Origin: Micractinium sp. NFX-FRZ
Taxonomy: Eukaryota; Chlorophyta; Trebouxiophyceae; Chlorellales; Chlorellaceae
Direction: 5' to 3'
DNA length: 54,607 nt
Assembly (NCBI GenBank): GCA_029339195.1
Contig: JAPTJF010000425.1
Span: 1 to 54,607 of the forward strand
The position numbers and the translations under genes were made by a program. The notes under the pieces are model-generated. The model searched no databases. It worked only from the letters and a program-made list of their open reading frames with translations, and had not been told where the DNA came from. Below are positions 13,417 to 23,924 of the stretch, in pieces. Positions within the stretch are counted from its first letter, which is position 1. Each line of letters begins with the position of its first letter.

Positions 13417-13646
13417 CGTGGCGATGTGGGTAGGGCGATGTGTGGTGGCGATGGGGCAATGCGCGAGGGGTGGGAGCAAAGGCCTCATGCAGGGGTGGAG
13501 CCGCCAGCGTGTCCCAGGCCTTCACGGGGCAGGGCGGCCTCCCTGCGCCTCCTGGCACGCCGATCGCCCATCTGTGGACTGCCTGGACCCCAGCAGCATC
13601 TCTGGGAGTGGCGGCAGCACTGCAGCACGCACCGAAGGGCGGCACC
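13417..13646. promoter_or_regulatory. Bidirectional promoter between DUF4079 and eIF3e genes
   Basis: Only 230 bp separate the two divergent ATG codons, so both promoters and 5'UTRs must share this stretch. No TATA box is evident. The region is GC-rich, and the open frames across it start with non-ATG codons or would extend the real proteins implausibly. Confidence 0.6.
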
Positions 13647-16600
13647 ATGGCGCAAAAGTATGACCTCACGCCGCTGATAGCCCAGCATCTGGACCGGCAC
13701 CTGGTGTTCCCGCTGCTGGAGTTCCTGGGCAGCAAGGGGCTCTACGATGCAGCGGACATCGAGAAAGCCAAGCTGCAGCTGATTGAGAAGACAAACATGG
13801 TGGACTACGCGGTGGACATCTATCAGCAGCTGAACCAGACCGACGAGGTGCGGAGTGCGGGGCGCTGGGAGCGCCGGGCCTGGGCTGCGGGCCATCACCA
13901 CCGCAGCGGCGGCAGGCGGCAGGGCGTGGGGTGGGCGCGCTGTGCCAGGCTGCTGCAAGCAGCCTGCATGCATGCATTGAATGCTTGTAAGGTATTATGC
14001 TGTGTGCAGGGCTGCAGCAGATCAAGGTGGTGCATCGCAGCGCCGCTGCTCAGACCAGGGGATGTGCCGTGCGCTGCCGGCGCTGCCTTTCAAGCTGTGC
14101 TGCCACTGTTGCCCGCCCGCAGGTGCCGTGGTCGTAGGATGCCACTTTTCAAATATACAGCATCAATAGCAACGCTCTCCACTGCAGGTGCCTTCATTGC
14201 TGCGGGCCGCGGCGTCCCGCAAGAGCCCCAGCCGCCAAACCCATGTTCACATGTCATCCTGCACCCGCTGTGTGGGCCGCTGTGTGTGCTGCAGGTGCCC
14301 GAGTCCCTGCGCGCCCGCCGCGTGGAGGTGGTGGGCCGCCTGAAGAGCCTGGAGTCTGCTGTGCGCCCCATCACCGAGTTCCTGTCGAACGAGGAGAACG
14401 TGAAGCTGTTGAAGCAGGACAAGACGCAGAACCAGACCTTCCTGCAGAAGGAGTTCAACATTGGTGGGTGGGGCGGGCGGACTGGGGTATGTTGGAGTGG
14501 TACTGGCTGGGGCGGGTGCTTTCAAGCAGGGTGCATGCAAGAGGTGGGTGGGGTGGCGCGGCGGGTGGGCGGAGCCAGGCGAGGCGGTCCTATATTGAAG
14601 CGGAGGTGGCAGAAGGTGGTGAAGCAATGGGGTGGCGACAGATGGAGTAGGATGGCCCCGGGCGTTGGCAGACCTCGGTTGGGGATCAGTGCACTGTGGC
14701 GGCACAGGCGCTTGTATGTGGCTGCCGGCATGGAGGCGAGCAGGGCAGCGGCAGGCGAGCGTTGAATTGGGAGGGTGGGGATAATTGGCCACGAGAGAGC
14801 TCGGCGGCGGCAGGCACGATGGCGTGCATCAGTTGCGGCAGTGCGTGTCAGATGCAGGTGTCTGCTGGGGCACTGTATCAGGACGCCTGCACCCCCAGCG
14901 TATCCCTGCATCCCCTTGGTATGATGGCCCCTGCTTCCCTAGCAGGCCCTGGCCTGGAGCACGCGCTGCTTACTTCCTTCCGCTGACTCTTCACAGCCCG
15001 CCCCCTTCCCTGGTTTATGCTGCAGGCCCGGAGCAGGTGGACGCCCTGTACCACTTTGCCAAGTGGAACTTTGAGTGCGGCAACTACTCGGCAGCTGCCG
15101 AGTACCTGTACCACTACCGCACCCTCTCCACCAACCCGGAGCGCACCGTGCTCTCGCTCTGGGGCAAGGTGGCGGCGGATGTGCTGCTGCAGGTGTGCAG
15201 GGTGGCCTGCAGAGAGTGGGGTTGTGCGGTGGGGCAAGGTGGCAGCAGACATGCTGCGTCTTCCTTGGGCTGGGCGGCAGTGAGCAGGCATGTGGGCTGC
15301 TGCACCTCAAATCCCCGCCTGCCTGCCTGCCTGCCTCAGCACCTCTGTGCATCCCAGCGCACCCCTTCCCCACCTTTGAATCCGCACTCTTCCACAGGAT
15401 TTGCAGGCCTGCAACACACGATGTCCAATACACATATGCACTTACCCGCCCAACATGTTCTCTGTGCTTGCTCCCCCTGCCTCACTCACCGTGCGCCCCG
15501 CCTCCCCCGCTGCACTCCTCTCCTCCCCAACCGCAGGAGTTTGCTCCCGCCATGGACGACATCCTGAAGCTCAAGGAGATGATTGACGTGGACACGTTTG
15601 CGCCGGTGGCCAAGCAGCTGCAGCAGAAGGCCTGGCTCATGCACTGGTCCCTGTTTGTCTTCTTCAACCACGAGAACGGCCTCAACGCCCTCATCGACCT
15701 CTTCATGCAGGACAGGTGGGGGCGGGCGGGGCGGGTGGTGAGTGGGTGTTGGGAGTGGGAGTGGGGGTGGATGGGCCTCGCGCCCCCGCCTGCTTCTCCA
15801 CGCGGTGGGGGCGCGGAGTAGCGGTTGAGGTGGGCTGCGGCGAGGAGCAGGGGCCGGGAGGGCAGGCAGGCAGGCAGGCAGGCTGAGTTTGGGGCTGCGA
15901 CACAGCCAGGAGGCTCGCCTCGACCTACGACCCGCTGCTTTCCACCCCACCCGTGCTGACGTCCCCCGCCTGGACACCAGCCAGCACACGTCTCAGCACG
16001 CCTGCTGCCACTTGATTTTCCTCCGCCAGCCCGTCGCCCCCTCTGCCGCAGGTGCCCCTTCGCCTCCATCACCTGCTGCCATTTCAGACACTGCCACCTC
16101 GCTGTTCACAGATCTACCCCCTGCCCGCCTCCCTCTCCTCTCCCCGCAGGTACCTGACCGCCATCCAGCTGACCAGCCAGCACCTGCTGCGCTACCTGGC
16201 GGTGGCGGTGGTCATCAACAAGCGGCGCCGCAACGTGCTCAACGACCTCAAGCGGGTCGTCAGCCAGGAGGCGTACGAGTACAAGTGAGAGGCCGTGGGG
16301 CTGTGTCTTACTTGTATCTTGTATGGAGGGCAGGGGAGGGGAGACGGTGTGAGGGCAGGGGAGGGGAGACGGTGTGCTCCCGACAGCTCAAGTCGACTGG
16401 AGCGGAGCGGTGGGATGCTGCGGGGAAGACGGCAGGCTGCGGTGGCACTGATGCAGCTGCAGGCGTCGGCGCCCTCACCCTGGGAGCAGGTCCGCTGCCG
16501 GGCAGGGCAGGGTTGCGGCCTGACCAGGGGCACCTGCTGTTGCAGGTAGGGGCTGCTCACCCAGCTGCCATCCCTCTGCTGCGACCGCCCACCTGACACC

Positions 16601-17874
16601 TGCCTGCTGCACCCTCCACCCTCCGCCTTTCCCCCCCCTGCAGGGACCCGGTCACCGAGTTTGTGCGCTGCCTGTTTGTGGAGTGCGACTTTGACGGGGC
16701 GCAGGAGCAGCTGTCCAAGTGCGAGGAGGTGAGGCAATGGGGTGCTGGGCGCCTGGCAGGCTGGGGGCGGTGTGGTGCTCCTGTTGGCAGGCAGAGGCCA
16801 GCAGTTGGTAAGGTGGGAGGGCCGGCCTAGGGAGCTGGTCCATGCGGCGAAGGGGGCGGATCAAGGAGGCTGTGTGGTGCTCTTTTTGCAGCCAGAGCGC
16901 GCCGGCTTTCTTGCTGCTGGACTCTTGAAGCGGCACGCATTGTCCCGCCGCTCCGCTTCTCCCCTCGTTCTCTCCCTCGCCCTGGGGTGGACAGAGATGC
17001 ACCACCGCTACCGTCTTCCCCCCGCCACGTGCAGCACCAATTCCCTCCCGGTGGCCAGCATGCACGCAATGCACCTCTCTGCGCCCCTCCCTGCACAGAC
17101 CCTCCCTCTGACCACCACCGCGCCTGCCATGCACCCTCACCACTCGTGCCTCAGGTGCTGGACAACGACTTCTTCCTGACGGCCGCCAAGGACGCCTTCA
17201 TGGAGGCGGCCCGCCAGTTCCTGTTTGAGAACTACTGCCGCATACACCAGGCCATCTCCATTGGCAGCCTGAGCCAGAAGCTGGGCATGGATGAGGAGGC
17301 CACTGAGAAGTGGATCGTCAACCTGGTCAGGTGAGAGGCGCCGGGGTGGCTATTTGGGGGGGAAGGTGGATGGGCATAGATGAGGAGGCCCAAGGAGTGG
17401 TGGGTCGCCAACCTGCTTGGGTTTTGCGTGGCAGTCGGATGAATGGATGAGAGCAGGCAGCAGAGAAGCGGGATGGATGGATGAGAGCAGGCAGCAGGGG
17501 GGGCATGGGGTGGTGGGTGGGCGGTGGGTGCGGGGGACAAGTGACACTGGGAGCAGGGAAGCGTCCATGAGTCATTGCAGACTGGGCACTGGCCAGGCGC
17601 GCTCAATGCAGCCTCTGCCCGTTCTTTACATTCAAGCATCCGCGCCCCTCACCGCTTTACCCTCTTACCCCCCCCTCCTCCCACCAACCCTCCCCACCCC
17701 CCCGCCCACAGGAACGCGCGGCTCAACGCCAAGATTGACAGCAAGGCGGGGACGGTGGTGATGCAGAACGCGACGCTGGGGGCGTATGAGCAGCTGCTGG
17801 AGCGGGCACGCGGCCTGGGCCTGCGCACCCTGGACCTCTCAAACGCGGTGTTTGGCGCCATGCGCGCTGCGTGA
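13647..17874 (+). CDS. EIF3E: Eukaryotic translation initiation factor 3 subunit E (eIF3e/INT6)
   Basis: Subunit of the cytoplasmic eIF3 complex that recruits mRNA to the 40S ribosome. Eight exons (13647-13847, 14295-14463, 15026-15192, 15537-15715, 16150-16284, 16644-16728, 17155-17330, 17712-17874) join in phase to 424 residues, close to the usual ~440. The N-terminus [19 protein letters not shown], the segment [20 protein letters not shown] and the C-terminal PCI domain ([20 protein letters not shown], then [17 protein letters not shown]) are diagnostic. The ATG at 13647 is chosen because homologs begin MAxxDLT at this point and the upstream frame is unsupported. Introns 3 and 7 contain degenerate copies of the preceding exon ends. 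TGTAA lies about 200 nt past the stop. Confidence 0.96.
15160..15257 (+). repeat. Exon-3-end duplication in eIF3e intron 3
   Basis: The exon segment 15160-15187 recurs at 15230-15257 with 24 of 28 bases identical (counted by eye), 70 nt downstream and inside the intron. Confidence 0.75.
17283..17421 (+). repeat. Exon-7-end duplication in eIF3e intron 7
   Basis: The exon end beginning GGGCATGGATGAGGAGG at 17283 is echoed from 17372 in the intron (GGGCATAGATGAGGAGG, then a degenerate match to the rest of the exon end and donor), an offset of 89 nt. Confidence 0.75.
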
Positions 17875-18365
17875 GGCGTGCACTGCATGCGCGGCATGGC
17901 ACGGCGCGCTGGTCTGGAGTGCTGGTGGCGTGAGCCGCCCATGCCCGCCCCGGCCTCCTGGCGCCTGCAGCTTCTGCTCCTTGTTTACGCTCCCCTTTGC
18001 TTACGTTTCTGCTCTGTGCTCGCTCACCTCTCCCCTCCTCCCTCTGACTTTGATAGCAGCAAACCCTCGCACTGTAACCGCATACGTGTGACGCCCCGCT
18101 GGCCCGGCGCTGCAAAGCCGTACGGCGGGGCCGCTGGCCGCAGGTGGCAGTGCCATTCCACGATCACACAGGCCTGCTGTGATGTCCCACTGACCTTGAT
18201 ACTGCCTGTCTACGCAGGCGAAAGCAGCCTGCATGCAGCTGAGCATGGGCGATGTGCTGGACACTGAGCTCGAGCTGGGTGCCGCGCTGGCGACGCCCGC
18301 TTGAAATGGCCTCATGGGCACTGTTGCGTGCCACCAATTCGCCGTTTCTCCGATCATCCGACACA
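17875..18365 (+). other. eIF3e 3'UTR and promoter side of the Rdx-like gene
   Basis: No coding signal. The stretch contains the eIF3e 3'UTR with TGTAA at 18073-18077, then the presumed promoter and 5'UTR of the next gene in the same orientation. Confidence 0.6.
18073..18077 (+). terminator. TGTAA poly(A) signal of eIF3e
   Basis: TGTAA about 200 nt after the eIF3e stop codon, the spacing expected for a chlorophyte 3'UTR. Confidence 0.55.
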
Positions 18366-19693
18366 ATGCGTCGTGCTGCTTGGCTGGTTGTGCGGGGGGC
18401 GCAGTCGCTGGCGCGCCAGGCCGGCTCGGCACCCGAGACTGCGGCGCAGCCTGCAGCACAGTCTCTGATCACAAGCACCATGCGTCAGGCAGCAGGTCAG
18501 TGTTGCGCTGTTGGGAATTGGTGCCGCCCAGCGTCCAGACGGGTTGTAGAGCTTGGGCCTCCGCTGCCGCGTTTCTGGCCGTCCTGCTGGCACCCAGAAA
18601 CCATTTGCTTGCTCTTGTGCACCGCAGGAGCCTTCTCCCAGGCGCCGGCGCGCTGGAGCCACTGCTCCTGCTCGGGCGACCTGAGCCTGCCGCCGCCGCA
18701 GAAGGTGGGCGGGCGGGAGGCGGTGCGGCAGCGCAGTGCCTTGCACTCCCTGTCAGCTGGCATTTGCCAATGCCCTCCCACAATGGATGCATGCTCGGTG
18801 CAGCTGACCATCCTGGGACAGCCTGGCAACACACATTCCTTGAGCAACCGCTGCCAGCCACCCCATCCCCCCCAGCACGCCTGTACCCAGCTCACTAGCT
18901 CGCCCCACCTCTCCCCTGCCCTGCTGCCTCGCCTTCCTCCTGCCAGGTGCTGGTTGAGTACTCCCCCGCTGAGGTGGATACATTCATCGCCTTTGCCGAC
19001 GCGGTGGAGGAGGAGTTTGAGGGGATCATGGTGGACGGGGTGGAGGTGAGCTGCTGCTGTGTGTGCGCCTCGTCTGTACTGCGTGCTGATGTGCTTGTGC
19101 TGACTGGGATGTGGAGGGGTTCGTGATCGATGGGGTGTAAGCAAGCGGGTAGTTGGTGAGACAGCGCAAGCGGTCATGGTGCTGCTGCCATGTTGTGGTG
19201 GCTTCCAGTGGGGCAGCTGGTGGCTTTCATTGGGGCAGCTGGTGGGGCTGCTGCCGCCTGGCCGGCGACCTTGAAAACCAGCTGTCAGCCCGCAACTGTG
19301 GGGAAGCATGGGCATGCAACTGCGTGCCTCCCTGTTGGCCTGCCGCTGCCACCGGGGTACGAGATGCATGCCTGACCAGCCAACTGCCGCACACAGCTCG
19401 CTCCCTCTCCGCCATATGCCGACCCTCTGCCTCCTCCCTTGCCACCGCCCCAGCAGGTGGGTGAGCCCAGGTACACTGTCTTGCTTACTCCATGTCTTCT
19501 CCACTGCGACTCTCTCGCTACGCCCCTGCTGCAGGTGGACGGGCGCCCCGGCGCGTTTGACATCATGCTGGAGGATGGGCAGACCATCTACAGCCGGGCA
19601 GCAGAGGCGGATGCGGCGGTGGCGGCGGAGCTGCCGGGGTATGCAGAGCTGTTTGACCGCCTGCGCCAGGCCGGGGTGCAGGCTGCGGCATGA
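18366..19693 (+). CDS. Rdx (SelW/SelT/SelH-like) fold protein lacking the CxxC, likely mitochondrial
   Basis: Four exons (18366-18495, 18628-18704, 18947-19045, 19535-19693) join in phase to 154 residues. The first ~45 residues are Arg/Ala-rich without acids (MRRAAWLVVRGAQSLARQ), like an organelle presequence, mitochondrial more likely than plastid. The C-terminal 90 residues follow the Rdx thioredoxin-like pattern: VLVEY, an acidic helix (FADAVEEEFEGI), then GRPGAFDIMLEDGQTIYSR, matching the family's GAFEV...G..I.SR strand pair. Where Rdx proteins have Y-C-x-x-C/U, this one reads YSPAE, so the redox pair is absent. Two cysteines (SHCSCSG) lie about 17 residues before the first strand, in the wrong place for a canonical motif. 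The family call comes from strand pattern; function is unknown. Confidence 0.6.
19019..19142 (+). repeat. Exon-3-end duplication in the Rdx-like gene intron 3
   Basis: The exon end starting GAGGGG at 19019 is echoed at 19114 (about 20 of 26 bases match by eye), an offset of 95 nt. The echo is followed by a donor-like GTAAGC. Confidence 0.6.
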
Positions 19694-20061
19694 GCCGCCC
19701 CACACTCACACGAGCGCTCCAGCATCCATACGGCAACCCATTTGCAGCTCGGCCGCATGCGTCACTCCCAGTGCTGCATTGTTCTCCGCATCACCTGCCC
19801 CCCACCCGCACCATCACACGCTGTTGACTGTTACACAACGCATGCATGCCCCCACCTCCGGTTAAGAGTGTCCCTTCTGCTTCTGTGCCCACATGCGACC
19901 AACACCGGCATCCCTGCTTTCGCCTGCAAACTGCACTGCTCTGCACCCACCTTTCCCCTGTATGCTCCCTGGCTTGTATTTCATGCCACCTTGCCTCCAG
20001 CCTTTTTATGTATACAATGCTTTCATAGAATCCACCACTGCGCCTTTGACCATGCATTTCA

Positions 20062-20066
20062 TGTAA
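20062..20066 (+). terminator. TGTAA poly(A) signal of the Rdx-like gene
   Basis: TGTAA about 370 nt after the stop, just before the minisatellite begins. Confidence 0.5.
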
Positions 20067-20165
20067 TGCCCAGGCCGCATTCCTGCCGCACGCGCAAGGC
20101 TGCAAGCACAGCAGCAGCCTTGATGCTAAGAGCAATCGCGCAGAAATAGGCACACAGAGCCATTA

Positions 20166-21411
20166 CGCCGTGCCGAAGCCCTCCCTCCGGCAATTAGCAC
20201 CCACTCTCCCTCAACGACACCCACCCTCTCCTCCAGCCCATGCCGTGCCGACAGCCTCCCTCCGGCAATTAGCACCACCCTCCCTCAATGACACCCACCC
20301 TCTCCTCCAGCCCATGCCGTGCCGATGGGTCTCTCCGGCAATCAGCACCCACCCTCCCTCACTAACACCCACCCTCTCCTCCAGCCCATGCCGTGCCGAC
20401 GGCTCCCTCCGGCAATCATCACCCACCCTCCCTGAATGACACCCACCCTCTCCTCCACCCCATGTCCTGCCGACGACTCACTCCTGTTAATAACACCCAC
20501 CCTCTCCTCCAGCCCATGCCGTGCCGACGGCTCCCTCCGGCAATCATCACCCACCCTCCCTCAATGACACCCACCCTCTCCTCCAGCCCATGCCGTACCG
20601 ACGGCTCCCTCCCGCTAATAGCACCCACCCTCCCTCAATGACACCCACCCTCTCCTCCCGCCCATGCCGTGCCGACGGCCTCCCTCCGGCAATATGCACC
20701 TACCCTCTCCTCGACCCCATGCCGTGCCGACGGCTCCCTCCGGCAATCAGCACCCACCCTCCCTCACTAACACCCACCCTCTCCTCCACCCCATGCCGTG
20801 CCGACGGCTCCCTCCGGCAATCATCACCCACCCTCCCTCAATGACACCCACCCTCTCCTCTACCTCTTGCCGTGCCGACGGCCTCCTTCCGGCAATCAGC
20901 ACCCACCCTCCCTCAATGACACCCACCCTCTCCTCTACCTCTTGCCCTGCCGACAGCCTCCCTCCGGCAATCAGCACCCACCCTCCCTCAATGACACCCA
21001 CCCTCTCCTCTACCTCTTGCCCTGCCGACAGCCTCCCTCCGGCAATCAGTACCCACCCTCCCTCAATGACACCCACCCTTTCCTCCACCCCATGTCGTGC
21101 CGACGGGCTCCCTCCGGCAATTAGCACCCACCCTCCTTCAATGACACCCACCCTCTCCTCCACCTCGTGCCGTGCCGACAGGCTCCCTCCCGTTAATCGC
21201 ACCCACCCTCTCCTCCAGCCCATGCCGTGCCGACAGGCTCCCTCCCGTTAATAGCACCCACCCTCTCCTCCAGCCCATGCCGTGCCGACGGCTCCCTCTA
21301 GCAATCAGCACCCACCCTCCCTCAATGACACCCACCCTCTCCTCCACCCCATGCCGTGCCGACGGCGCGCTCCTGTAAATAGCGCTCACCCTCCCCTTCA
21401 CCTCACCCTCA
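20166..21411. repeat. Minisatellite, about 17 units of 74-75 bp and 54-55 bp
   Basis: Units carry CCATGCCGTGCCGACGG near one end. Successive anchors fall at 20240, 20314, 20388, 20462, 20516, 20590, 20664, 20719, 20793, 20867, 20942, 21017, 21092, 21167, 21222, 21277 and 21351. Spacings are 74-75 bp or 54-55 bp, so short units lack about 20 bp of the long one. The plus strand is strongly pyrimidine-rich. A 74-bp period breaks any reading frame from unit to unit, so this is non-coding. Confidence 0.95.
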
Positions 21412-21443
21412 GCAAGGCTGATTGTTAACCAAGGAGTCGGTGA

Positions 21444-21448
21444 TTACA
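21444..21448 (-). terminator. TGTAA poly(A) signal of the subunit f-like gene
   Basis: TTACA on the plus strand, about 365 nt past the minus-strand stop at 21814. Confidence 0.45.
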
Positions 21449-21813
21449 AGGGGGAGAAGGAGCAGCCCTCAGGGCTCGGTTCAGAGTGGCACCCCGCCTG
21501 CGCCTCAGGCGCATGGCTGCGGGGCGACACGCGGACAGCAGCAAGTGTGTGGGCAGGGAAAGCAGCAGCAACAGCAAGGAAACAGGCCTGGCGTAAGGCA
21601 GCAGCTCAGAGGAGGGGCCATGGATAGCGGAGCTCAGCTCGGCACAAGGTTGGAGCAGCGCCGTGCGGCAGGACGCTGGCGCGACCGTTCGCAGCTGCGA
21701 GGGGCCGCCAACAATGACGGTTGTGCTGCGCTGGGTGGCTGCGCCATCAGGCCGCCACACCTGGGTGCTGCCCTGCCCGGCTGGGACCCATGGTCAGGGG
21801 CGCAGCTCACTCA

Positions 21814-22439
21814 TCAGTGGTGGCCTCCCTTGAGCTTGGCCTCCTGCTCGTGCTTGTAGTGCGCGTACTCGCGGGGCCAGGAGAGGGCGTAGGAGAAGAC
21901 AAAGCCGTAGGAGACAAGGTCAACCAGGGGCTTGCTGCTGCCGCTGTCAATGTGCTGCAGGCGAAAACCGGCGGGAGTCGGGCAGAAGGAGGGTGGGGGT
22001 CAGGGGCACAGGCAGCGGCAACACACGCAGCGGACAGTCAGTCTGCGGCCGACGATGGCGTGGGATGCGGCGATGGGCGAGCCGGAGGACAGGCTTGGCC
22101 ACGGTACGGCTGCAGACACATTGCATGTCACATCACAGGCAAGAAGCAGAAACAGCACACCACGCTTCCATCAGGAGTGCGGCCAGGCAGCGGCGGCGGC
22201 CGGGCAGCGGCCGGGCAGCGGCTGTGACGGCCCGCCTCGCCCCGCCACCGCCGGCTGCAGCCCACCTGCAGCGCCCCACCTCTGCGCACCTGAACCTTGT
22301 AGTTGTTCATCCAGTTGGTGAGCCGGGACTGCAGCTGCGCGGGGGTCCAGTGCTGGCCTGCGAACTTCTGCACATGAGCCGGCACCTCCTTCACCTTCAG
22401 CTTGCTAGCCTCCTTCACCAGCTGCGCCACAGTCGGCAT
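21814..22439 (-). CDS. Small mitochondrial membrane protein, candidate F1Fo ATP synthase subunit f
   Basis: Two exons (22290-22439, 21814-21954) join at phase 0 to 96 residues, the size of subunit f in animals and fungi. The N-terminal half is soluble and basic (MPTVAQLVKEASKLKVKEVP, then HWTPAQLQSRLTNWM). The C-terminal half has one membrane helix (LVDLVSYGFVFSYALSW) followed by a charged tail (YAHYKHEQEAKLKGG). The FSYxxSW...Y..HE pattern resembles the FSYSFSYKHLKHE end of animal subunit f. Other small inner-membrane subunits share this layout, so the call is tentative. Two stop codons follow in tandem. The gene is divergent from the HAKAI-like gene. Confidence 0.7.
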
Positions 22440-22819
22440 GGCTGCCCTCTGTGCTGATGAGAGAAGAGGCGCGCTGAGCAAGAAGGAGGGCAAATGCCTC
22501 GGCGTGGGGTGAAACCCTGGGGTGGCAGAAGGTCGTGGGATGGGGGCAGCCGCTGGGCGTCGCGATCGGCAGAGGTGCGGCCTTCCACCCCTCCGTCCAG
22601 TGCGTGTGGAGCGCAGCAGGGAGCACAGCACGTTGGCAGTCCTGATGGGGTGTCCGCTTGCACGTGTGCGTGTCGCCCCCATTGCGGCGCACCTCGAAAC
22701 CCCTGCCAAAACGCAAAGACGGCATATTGCGCACTTTCCGACACGCCCACTCCGATTCGTGCTGGCTTGCTGCACAAACAAGCTCCCGGCAGGCCCAAGC
22801 TTGACCAGCAGGGTGCCGC
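22440..22819. promoter_or_regulatory. Divergent promoter region, subunit f-like and HAKAI-like genes
   Basis: About 380 bp between the divergent start codons if the HAKAI start at 22820 is right. No coding exon or clear core-promoter element is seen. Confidence 0.45.
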
Positions 22820-23924
22820 ATGACGGTGAGCCGCATGGCATGCCGGGTGAAGCAGCCGGCAGCTCAGCGGAAGGGTGCCGCTGGCTCCTGCCGCCCACAG
22901 CTGGTGCCGCCCACAGCAGCCCTTAGACTACCGCTCCCAGGCTGCTCCAAAGCCCTGGGTACCCCGCCATCCACCAGTGTCATGCACAACATGCATTGTG
23001 CAATCCCCAAGCTGTCCCTTTCCGCTACCCGTCCTCAGGACACCGGCCCCCGGCGTGCGTTGGGCCAGCTGGGCCCTCGACCCTGCGGCAAGCGCACCCA
23101 CGTCTGCTGCGCCTGCGACTTCCCCATCGCCGTCTACGGCCGCTGCGCACCCTGCTTCCACGCCTACTGCCTCACCTGCGCCGCCGGCATGTCACGCTGC
23201 ATCATGTGAGGACCAGGGTCAGGGGGCGGGTGGCGGGTGGCAAGGCTGACAGCTCCCAACGGAGCTAGAGGCCCGCCTGAGCTGCATATGCCCTGCCCAG
23301 GCTGCGAGCGTGCTCTGTCTCCTGACATGTTGAGTACCCCAGCGGTATCCTACCTAGCTCGGCTGCCAGCACAGGTGAATGTGCGTCGGGCCCCCCGTGC
23401 CGTGCCTCCCACAGCCCACCATGTGCCCAAATGTAGCTGTCGCTCATGCGGCCCCGTCCCCACTGCATGCCCCCTTGTTGCCCCACCCCCTGCATCCTTG
23501 CAGCTGCGGTGTCGCCATCACCAAGCTGGAGCGCATCCCGGCAGAGGCCGGCCTCTTCATCTCGCCCCTCACCCTGCAAGGCTTCCGCACCGAGGCTGAC
23601 CTGGCACGCCATGCACAGCAGGTGGCTGGCAAGCTGCAGGAAGTGATGGCAGGTGGCGGCAGTATGGGCATGCCTATGCAGCACGGCATGCCTGGTATGG
23701 GGGTGGGCACGCAAAAGCTGCGGGCTGGCATGCCGGGCAGCATGCAGCTGTACCAGCAGCAGCAGCAGCAGCAGCAGCAGCCGCGGCCGCCGGGGTGGAA
23801 GCCTCCGCCGCCGCCAGGGGCGCCCCCACCCACCGTCGTAGGCAGCGGCGGCTACGGACGGGGCCAGCAGCGGGGCGGCGGCCCGCCGCGGCACGGCCAG
23901 GGTGGCGTGATGCGTCCCGTATAA
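22820..23924 (+). CDS. HAKAI: HAKAI-like RING E3 ubiquitin ligase
   Basis: Exons 23039-23205 and 23504-23924 join in phase and carry a compact RING: CCAC, then DFPIAVYGRCAPCFHAYC, then CAAGMSRCIIC, ending TKLERIP. This spacing and the PIxxYGRxxPCxHxxC core match HAKAI/CBLL1, which in plants and animals associates with the m6A mRNA methyltransferase complex. A Met/Gly/Pro/Gln-rich tail follows with a nine-Gln run and PPPPPGAPPP, as in other HAKAI proteins. The only good upstream exon I find is a mini-exon at 22820-22825 (ATG ACG then GTGAGC donor), giving 197 residues; this start is uncertain. RING identity is firm, the complex assignment inferred. Confidence 0.8.

Larger units (their letters stand above)
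19694..21813. other. Convergent intergenic region between the Rdx-like gene and the subunit f-like gene
   Basis: Holds the two 3'UTRs (TGTAA at 20062-20066 for the plus gene; TGTAA on the minus strand at 21444-21448) and, between them, a minisatellite. No gene is supported; the open frames across the repeat are compositional. Confidence 0.7.

Noticed and set aside
13440..14765. 441-codon plus-strand ORF
   Set aside because: It contains eIF3e exons 1 and 2 but reads through intron 1 and past the donor at 14463; the spliced model matches eIF3e.
20389..21251. Long proline/threonine-rich and glycine-rich ORFs across the minisatellite on both strands
   Set aside because: They arise because the repeat lacks stop codons; a 74-bp unit shifts frame every copy, so no selected protein repeat exists.
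20166..21411. CRISPR-like array
   Set aside because: Units are 54-75 bp of imperfect, contiguous repeats without unique spacers, in a eukaryotic genome.
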